Source of the DNA: Polynucleobacter sp. HIN11
Lineage (GTDB): Bacteria > Pseudomonadota > Gammaproteobacteria > Burkholderiales > Burkholderiaceae
Assembly: GCF_030297675.1 (NCBI RefSeq)
Contig: NZ_AP028142.1
Location: 744,001-808,000, forward strand
Length of the DNA stretch: 64,000 bases
Direction of reading: 5' to 3'
This document shows positions 58,825 through 64,000 of this stretch, piece after piece; position 1 is the first letter of the stretch; every line of letters starts with the position of its first letter. The notes under the pieces are model-generated. The model did no database searches, was not told the origin of the DNA, and saw only the letters and a program-made list of their open reading frames with translations. Made by a program: the position numbers and the translations under genes.

Positions 58825-61257
58825 ATGCCAGGACAATTATTACTTCCTTCTGAACCCATCCAGTTACCTTTGTTGCCCTTAAGGGACGTGGTGGTCTTTC
58901 CCCATATGGTGATCCCATTGTTTGTGGGTCGCCCCAAATCGATTAAGGCCCTTGAGGCCGCGATGGAGACCGGTAAGAGTGTCTTGCTGGTGGCACAAAA
59001 AGCCGCCGCCAAAGATGAGCCCTCGGTTGAGGACCTGTATGAGGTGGGCTGCATTGCCAGCATCCTGCAAATGCTCAAACTCCCGGACGGTACCGTGAAG
59101 GTTCTCGTTGAAGGCTCGCAACGGGCTGAAGTCAGTCAGATTGAAGATAGCTTGGGCTACTTCAGTTGCGAGGCCACTCCTAAAGAGATTGAGGTGGTCG
59201 ACGCGCACGAGACTGAAGCACTGCGCCGTGCGATCATGGCTCAGTTTGATCAATACGTCAAACTTAATAAAAAAATCCCCCAAGAGATCTTGGCATCGCT
59301 TGCAGGAATTGATGATCCCAGCCGCTTAGCCGACACCATTTGCGCGCATTTGCCAGTAAAACTTGAGCAAAAGCAGCGCCTATTGGAAATGAACGGTGTG
59401 ATGCAACGCTTAGAAAGTCTCTTAACAGATCTTGAGAGCGAAATCGATATCTTGCAAGTTGAGAAGCGGATTCGTGGTCGCGTGAAGCGCCAGATGGAAA
59501 AGAGTCAGCGCGAGTACTACCTCAACGAGCAGGTGAAAGCCATTCAGAAAGAACTGGGTGAGGGCGAAGAAGGCGCAGACCTTGAAGAGCTGGAGAAGCG
59601 CATTAAAGCGGCACGCATGCCCAAAGAGGCTTTGAAGAAGGCCGAGTCTGAGCTCAAGAAATTAAAACTCATGTCACCGATGTCGGCAGAGGCGACGGTG
59701 ATCCGTAACTTCATTGATACCTTGGTGAACTTGCCATGGCGCAAGAAGAGCAAAATTAATAACGACTTGAGTAATGCTGAAAAGGTATTGAACGAGGACC
59801 ACTATGGGCTCGACAAAGTCAAAGAACGTATTCTGGAGTACCTTGCGGTTCAGCAACGGGTAGATCGCGTGAAAGCACCCATTCTATGTTTGGTTGGACC
59901 GCCCGGAGTCGGTAAGACCTCGCTTGGACAATCGGTTGCACGCGCAACGAACCGTAAGTTTGTGCGCATGGCCTTGGGTGGAGTCCGGGATGAGTCGGAG
60001 ATTCGGGGGCATCGTCGTACCTATATTGGTTCAATGCCAGGCAAGATTCTGAGTAGTCTCACTAAGGTTGGTGTTCGTAATCCATTGTTCCTACTTGATG
60101 AAGTGGATAAGATGGGTATGGATTTCCGTGGCGATCCCGCGAGCGCTCTGCTTGAGGTTCTGGACCCAGAGCAAAACCATACCTTCCAAGATCACTATGT
60201 TGAAGTGGACTTTGATCTCTCGGATGTGATGTTTGTGGCAACTGCCAATTCACTCAACATCCCGGGGCCCCTGCTCGATCGCATGGAAGTAATCCGCCTA
60301 GCCGGTTATACCGAGGATGAGAAACTCAGTATTGCGAAGAACTACCTCATTCCAAAACAAAATAAGAACAATGGCTTGAAAGACGGTGAACTCACCATTG
60401 ATGAGAGCGCAATTCGGAACATCATTCGTTATTACACGCGCGAGGCAGGTGTTCGTGCACTCGAGCGTGAGATTAGCAAAATCTGCCGCAAGACCGTGAA
60501 GATGTTGCTCCTCAAAAAAGAGAGTGCACCGATCAAAGTCGATGCTGATAATCTCGAGAAATTCCTATCGGTACGCATGTTTGACTTTGGCTCCGCCGCA
60601 AAGGAGAACCAAGTTGGGCAGGTTACGGGTCTGGCATGGACAGAGGTTGGTGGTGATTTGCTCACGATTGAAGCAGCTCTGATGCCAGGTAAAGGCACGA
60701 TCACTCGTACTGGCTCCATTGGTGATGTGATGAAAGAATCCGTCGAGGCTGCCAGAACGGTGGTGCGCTCGCGCGCCAAGGGACTCGGTATTGTGGATGA
60801 GGCCTTTGAGAAGAAGGACATTCATATTCACTTCCCGGAGGGTGCCACCCCCAAAGATGGTCCATCGGCAGGTATTGCAATCACCACCGCACTGGTCTCG
60901 GTATTTACCGGAATCCCTGTACGTTCAGACATTGCCATGACTGGTGAGATCACCTTACGAGGCGAGGTCCTTCCAATTGGCGGCCTGAAAGAAAAACTCT
61001 TGGCAGCACACCGTGGCGGGATTAAGTTGGTCCTGATTCCGGAAGAGAACGTCAAAGATTTAATTGATATTCCGGATAATGTGAAGAATGCGATCGAGAT
61101 TGTCCCAGTTCGCTGGATTGATAAGGTCTTGGAACTTGCCTTAGAGCGCAAGGCCGAGCCTCTACCCGATCCCAGCCCTGAGGAGTTAGCTAAAAAGGCC
61201 GCCGAGGCTGCTAAGCAAACCAGCAGCCCTGCGAGTGGAGACGTCATCAAACATTAA
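58825..61257 (+). CDS. lon: Lon protease (endopeptidase La)
   Basis: A 810-residue ATP-dependent protease. The N-terminal substrate-binding domain starts LPLLPLRDVVVFPHMVIPLFVGR; coiled-coil region follows (about 190-300); Walker A is GPPGVGKTSLGQ; Walker B is PLFLLDEVDKMG; the protease domain has catalytic Ser in KDGPSAGIAI and Lys in LKEKLLAAHRGG. It degrades misfolded and regulatory proteins. A sigma32-like promoter precedes it. Length is normal for proteobacterial Lon. Confidence 0.97.
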   Translation: MPGQLLLPSEPIQLPLLPLRDVVVFPHMVIPLFVGRPKSIKALEAAMETGKSVLLVAQKAAAKDEPSVEDLYEVGCIASILQMLKLPDGTVKVLVEGSQRAEVSQIEDSLGYFSCEATPKEIEVVDAHETEALRRAIMAQFDQYVKLNKKIPQEILASLAGIDDPSRLADTICAHLPVKLEQKQRLLEMNGVMQRLESLLTDLESEIDILQVEKRIRGRVKRQMEKSQREYYLNEQVKAIQKELGEGEEGADLEELEKRIKAARMPKEALKKAESELKKLKLMSPMSAEATVIRNFIDTLVNLPWRKKSKINNDLSNAEKVLNEDHYGLDKVKERILEYLAVQQRVDRVKAPILCLVGPPGVGKTSLGQSVARATNRKFVRMALGGVRDESEIRGHRRTYIGSMPGKILSSLTKVGVRNPLFLLDEVDKMGMDFRGDPASALLEVLDPEQNHTFQDHYVEVDFDLSDVMFVATANSLNIPGPLLDRMEVIRLAGYTEDEKLSIAKNYLIPKQNKNNGLKDGELTIDESAIRNIIRYYTREAGVRALEREISKICRKTVKMLLLKKESAPIKVDADNLEKFLSVRMFDFGSAAKENQVGQVTGLAWTEVGGDLLTIEAALMPGKGTITRTGSIGDVMKESVEAARTVVRSRAKGLGIVDEAFEKKDIHIHFPEGATPKDGPSAGIAITTALVSVFTGIPVRSDIAMTGEITLRGEVLPIGGLKEKLLAAHRGGIKLVLIPEENVKDLIDIPDNVKNAIEIVPVRWIDKVLELALERKAEPLPDPSPEELAKKAAEAAKQTSSPASGDVIKH

Positions 61258-61283
61258 GTTACAATCTCGGTTGTCAGTTTTAC

Positions 61284-61359
61284 GGGTGCTTAGCTCAGCT
61301 GGTAGAGCGTCTGCCTTACACGCAGAATGTCAGCGGTTCGATCCCGTTAGCACCCACCA
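61284..61359 (+). tRNA. tRNA-Val, anticodon UAC
   Basis: A 76-base tRNA with encoded CCA. The acceptor stem is GGGTGCT/AGCACCC; the D arm contains AGCTCAGCTGGTAGAGC; the anticodon stem TCTGC/GCAGA encloses CTTACAC (anticodon UAC); and the T arm contains GGTTCGATCCCG. It lies between lon and the PpiD-like gene, 13 bases before the latter's ATG. Confidence 0.96.
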
Positions 61360-61372
61360 TTCTTTTTAATCC

Positions 61373-62812
61373 ATGCTCGACTCCGTTCGTAAACACCAAA
61401 AACTAGCTCAGATCATTCTGTTGATCTTTATCGTCCCATCATTTGCGCTCTTTGGTATCTCGAGCTATACGGATTTCTTTGACAAAGATACCGATTTGGT
61501 CAAGATTGATGGCAAACCCATTACCACCCAAGAGGTGGATAACAATGCTAAGCGTCAAGCCGAGCGATTTGGTGGAACTACTCAGATTGCGCAGAGTTTG
61601 CCCTTCCGACAAGCCGTATTGGATGAGTTGATCCAGCAGCGTCTCTTGGCATTTGCCGTGCGCGACCTCAAACTCAGTATTAGCAATGCCTACCTCAGTC
61701 AAAGCTTAGCGCAGATCCCAGAGATCAAAGCCATGTACAAACCCGATGGTAGTTTTGACTCTGCCCGCTATCGTCAACTATTAGCCAATGTGGGCATGAC
61801 CGTTGATCAATTTGAGAACGCTCAACGCTTTGATCTCATGATTCAGCAACTGGTTACCGCAGTGGCGCGTACCGAGCTACCAAATCCAAAATTAGCGAGC
61901 ATGATCTCAACCATGTATGAGACCGAACGTCAGGTTCAATCTTTACGATTTACTGCCAATGAGTTTGTAAATAAAGTGAACCCAACCGATGCTCAACTGC
62001 AGGAGTATTACCAGGCTAATACCAAACTCTTTGAGTCTCCTGAGACCATCGATGTGGAGTTCCTGGTTCTCAAAGCCGATCCTAAAGAAGACGCTAAGGT
62101 ATTTAATGACAAGGCTGATCAGTTCGCCAACATCACCTATGATCAAGCTGACAGTCTTAAACCAGCAGCGGATAAATTAAAGCTCTCCATTCAGTCGGCC
62201 AAAGGGGTGGGGCGTAATGGTCAAGCGAGTCTTTCCAAAGATCATCCCATGAATGACCGACGCGTGGTGCAAGCGCTATTTAATGATGAAGCACTCAAGA
62301 ACAAACGTAATATCGAAGCAGTACAAATTGCCCCTGGCACCTTTGTATCGGCGCGCGTAGTAACGTTCAACCCCTCTAAAGTTTTACCCTACAAAGAGGT
62401 GAGTGCTGAAGTGCGCCGTCAATACAGTCTGAAGGCTGCCCAAAAACTAGCAGCCGAAGCAGCAGGCACGCGCTTTGAGGCCCTACAAAAGAACCCGAAT
62501 GACACCAATGGTTTTGGTAAGCCAGTATGGGTCTCGCGTAATAAGCCAATCGATCTGATTGGCCCACAACTCGATGCGGTCATGGCGGTTGATCCAGCCA
62601 AACTACCTGTCGTGGTATCTGCTCAAGGCTCGGATGGCGGAATCACTTTGTATCGCATTGATCAAGTGCGCCAACCACCAGCTGCAGACCCTAAAATGAG
62701 AGCTGCACAAGCACAGCAAATGGAAGCTCTTGCAGCCCAAGCTGAGTTTGCAGCCTTCCTCAATCACATGCGCATCTTGGCGGATGTGAAGGTTATCAAT
62801 CCTCTGAAGTAA
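61373..62812 (+). CDS. ppiD: PpiD-like periplasmic chaperone lacking the parvulin domain
   Basis: A 479-residue protein anchored by one N-terminal membrane segment (about residues 11-30) and carrying the SurA/PpiD N-terminal chaperone domain (KIDGKPITTQEVDNNAKRQAERFG). The downstream module typical of PpiD C-terminus is present (FANITYDQADSLKPAADKL, GRNGQAS). The parvulin-type isomerase domain expected between them (about 90 residues with a HILI...GGDLG pattern) is absent; the two parts join around residues 230-245. PpiD family proteins are about 620-640 residues, so the shortening fits. It probably remains a periplasmic chaperone near SecYEG without isomerase activity. Confidence 0.85.
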   Translation: MLDSVRKHQKLAQIILLIFIVPSFALFGISSYTDFFDKDTDLVKIDGKPITTQEVDNNAKRQAERFGGTTQIAQSLPFRQAVLDELIQQRLLAFAVRDLKLSISNAYLSQSLAQIPEIKAMYKPDGSFDSARYRQLLANVGMTVDQFENAQRFDLMIQQLVTAVARTELPNPKLASMISTMYETERQVQSLRFTANEFVNKVNPTDAQLQEYYQANTKLFESPETIDVEFLVLKADPKEDAKVFNDKADQFANITYDQADSLKPAADKLKLSIQSAKGVGRNGQASLSKDHPMNDRRVVQALFNDEALKNKRNIEAVQIAPGTFVSARVVTFNPSKVLPYKEVSAEVRRQYSLKAAQKLAAEAAGTRFEALQKNPNDTNGFGKPVWVSRNKPIDLIGPQLDAVMAVDPAKLPVVVSAQGSDGGITLYRIDQVRQPPAADPKMRAAQAQQMEALAAQAEFAAFLNHMRILADVKVINPLK

Positions 62813-62815
62813 TAA

Positions 62816-63478
62816 TCAATTGGTTTTAAGAAGCTCTCGATACGGTTCGAGAGCCTTCCAAACGTTGTTAAACAGGATTGGTTGTGCCTGTTCATTTGGA
62901 TGAATCCGATCCGCCTGAAATAACTCAGGCCGGGTAGCGACACCCTCCAGAAAAAATGGCAGCAGGGGAACTTGCTCCGACTGCGATAGGGTTACAAATA
63001 ATCGCGCAAACTGTTTGGTGTATTCCTGACCATAATTGGGAGGGATTTGCATCCCTACGAGCAAGACCTCAGCACCACTTTTCTTACTCATCACGATCAT
63101 CTCTTTGAGGTTTTTCTGGGTAGCCGCGAGCGAGAGTCCTCGCAAGGCATCGTTGGCGCCAAGCTCAATAATCACTAAACGAGGTTTGATACGTTTTAAG
63201 AGATCTGGCAGACGACTTAAGCCACCTGCAGTGGTCTCACCGCTAATGCTGGCATTGGCAACTTGCCAAATACTGCCATCCTTACGTAATTGATTTTGGA
63301 GTAATCCCACCCAACCGGTGCCGCGTGGCAGTCCGTACTCTGCAGAAAGGCTATCGCCCAGAACGAGGAGTTGTGGAGTCGCGCTTGGGGTCTTAGCAGT
63401 TTGTGCCTGCACGGGTGCAGCACTGACGAGTAAGATGGAGGCCAATCCAACAATAAATTGTTTAAACAAAGGATTCAC
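62816..63478 (-). CDS. tesA: Periplasmic SGNH esterase/thioesterase (TesA-like arylesterase)
   Basis: A 220-residue hydrolase with signal peptide (MNPLFKQFIVGLASILLVSA, cleavage after VQA). SGNH blocks are LVLGDSLSAEYGL (catalytic Ser), a Gly in the SISGETTAGG segment, GANDALRGL (Asn) and DRIHPNEQAQ (Asp, His). TesA-like enzymes hydrolyse acyl-CoA, aryl esters and lysophospholipids in the periplasm. GTG 63478 is preferred, since an upstream in-frame start would block the signal peptide. It is divergent from the ABC ATPase, the tesA/ybbA arrangement known from E. coli. Confidence 0.88.
   Translation of the reverse strand: MNPLFKQFIVGLASILLVSAAPVQAQTAKTPSATPQLLVLGDSLSAEYGLPRGTGWVGLLQNQLRKDGSIWQVANASISGETTAGGLSRLPDLLKRIKPRLVIIELGANDALRGLSLAATQKNLKEMIVMSKKSGAEVLLVGMQIPPNYGQEYTKQFARLFVTLSQSEQVPLLPFFLEGVATRPELFQADRIHPNEQAQPILFNNVWKALEPYRELLKTN
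62833..62854. other. Hairpin between the PpiD-like and arylesterase genes
   Basis: A perfect eight-base stem, GCTCTCGA (62833-62840) and TCGAGAGC (62847-62854), lies about 20 bases after the PpiD-like stop, inside the 3' end of the convergent arylesterase gene. No T run follows in either direction, so it may only slow transcription or block RNA decay. Confidence 0.3.
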
Positions 63479-63479
63479 A

Positions 63480-64000
63480 TTGACTATTGTGCATGAATCT
63501 GCCCCAGTCTTGCAGGCCAAAGGTGTAGGTAAAACGGTTCAGACCAGTGATGGGCTGCTTGCCATTTTGCAGGATATTAATTTCACGATTCGATCAGGAG
63601 AGTCGGTTGCCATCGTGGGAGCATCGGGATCTGGTAAGAGCACACTGTTGGGATTGATGGCTGGCCTAGATCTACCCACGAGCGGCTCGATTGAGCTTAT
63701 GGAACAGGATCTTGGTCGATTAGATGAAGACGGTCGAGCAAAGCTCAGGGGTCAGTTCGTGGGCTTTGTGTTTCAGTCCTTTCAGCTAGTACCGCATCTC
63801 AATGCCCTCGAGAACGTCATGCTGCCTTTGGAGATCCGCGGTACGCCCCTCTCTCAAGCACGTGAGCTCGCAGCCGATTGCCTCGCACGCGTCGGTTTAT
63901 CGCAACGCTTAATGCATTACCCAAAAACCTTATCCGGTGGTGAACAACAACGCGTAGCCTTAGCCCGTGCATTTGTGAGCGAGCCATCCATTCTGTTTGC
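63480..64000 (+). CDS. ybbA: ABC transporter ATP-binding protein (YbbA/LolD-like), partial
   Basis: An ATPase gene that continues past the window end. About 173 residues are present, starting at TTG 63480 with AAAGGA six bases upstream (GTG 63489 is an alternative). Walker A is GASGSGKSTL, the Q-loop is VGFVFQSFQLVP, and the signature motif is LSGGEQQRVALARAF; Walker B is just beyond the end. The LolD/MacB-type sequence and the divergent TesA gene make YbbA, which pairs with the permease YbbP, the most likely identity. The start codon lies two bases from that of tesA on the other strand. Confidence 0.88.
   Translation, partial: MTIVHESAPVLQAKGVGKTVQTSDGLLAILQDINFTIRSGESVAIVGASGSGKSTLLGLMAGLDLPTSGSIELMEQDLGRLDEDGRAKLRGQFVGFVFQSFQLVPHLNALENVMLPLEIRGTPLSQARELAADCLARVGLSQRLMHYPKTLSGGEQQRVALARAFVSEPSILF

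Noticed and set aside
1..64000. CRISPR arrays, insertion sequences, prophage, toxin-antitoxin or defence genes
   Set aside because: Searched by eye on both strands; no repeat-spacer pattern, transposase, integrase or recognisable defence gene was found. The window is housekeeping and metabolic chromosome.

Overview
The window looks like ordinary chromosome from a betaproteobacterium of the Burkholderiales. It is most like Polynucleobacter or a close relative; this is inferred from protein character and gene order, not from a database search. The pointers are a TctC/Bug solute receptor, a class I polyhydroxyalkanoate (PHA) cluster with phaR, type B L31 next to rho and trxA, small cytochromes c, moderate base composition, and compact gene spacing with many ATGA/GTGA overlaps. 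I saw no insertion sequence, prophage, CRISPR array, rRNA or plasmid gene. No stretch over about 300 bases lacks a gene; the longest gap, between rho and trxA, holds a terminator and the rho leader.

Layout. 1-13 kb holds small enzymes and envelope proteins: two glycine-zipper lipoproteins, a CBS-pair protein, an Smr protein, a FrnE-type thiol oxidoreductase preceded by an unlisted 58-residue ORF with a strong promoter, adenine salvage (apt facing a methylthioadenosine-type nucleosidase), a CoA-transferase/enoyl-CoA hydratase pair, a DUF5993-DsbB pair and a Bug receptor. 13-19 kb has a small winged-helix regulator whose upstream region carries a G9 tract, a MATE exporter, an ArnT-like membrane glycosyltransferase, rpmE2, rho and trxA. 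19-26 kb is the addB-addA recombination nuclease/helicase, then ridA. 26-35 kb has two cytochromes c and, behind a GntR regulator, a complete propionyl-CoA to succinyl-CoA operon (mutase, meaB, pccB, pccA, epimerase-like VOC protein). 35-43 kb has malate synthase, tsaB-rimI with a degenerate uracil-DNA glycosylase relative, lplT facing alr, and bamD facing rluD-pgeF. 43-50 kb is the PHA set phaC-phaB-phaR-rimO-phaA, then serB. 50-64 kb has mfd, ispD-ispF, tRNA-Leu, tig-clpP-clpX-lon, tRNA-Val, a PpiD-like chaperone, and the divergent tesA/ybbA-type pair, whose ABC ATPase runs off the end of the window.

How it fits together. Odd-chain and branched substrates would enter central metabolism through propionyl-CoA carboxylase and methylmalonyl-CoA mutase. 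Malate synthase supports growth on acetyl units, and the pha genes store surplus acetyl-CoA. Tig, ClpXP, Lon and PpiD form a protein-folding and turnover block; lon has a sigma32-like promoter.

I found no clearly new multi-gene system. The most notable items are the G9 tract inside a candidate promoter spacer, alr apparently starting at CTG, a PpiD that has lost its parvulin domain, the short uracil-DNA glycosylase relative beside tsaB-rimI, the 58-residue ORF at 4290, a DsbB relative with relocated cysteines, and a phaA terminator encoded inside serB.
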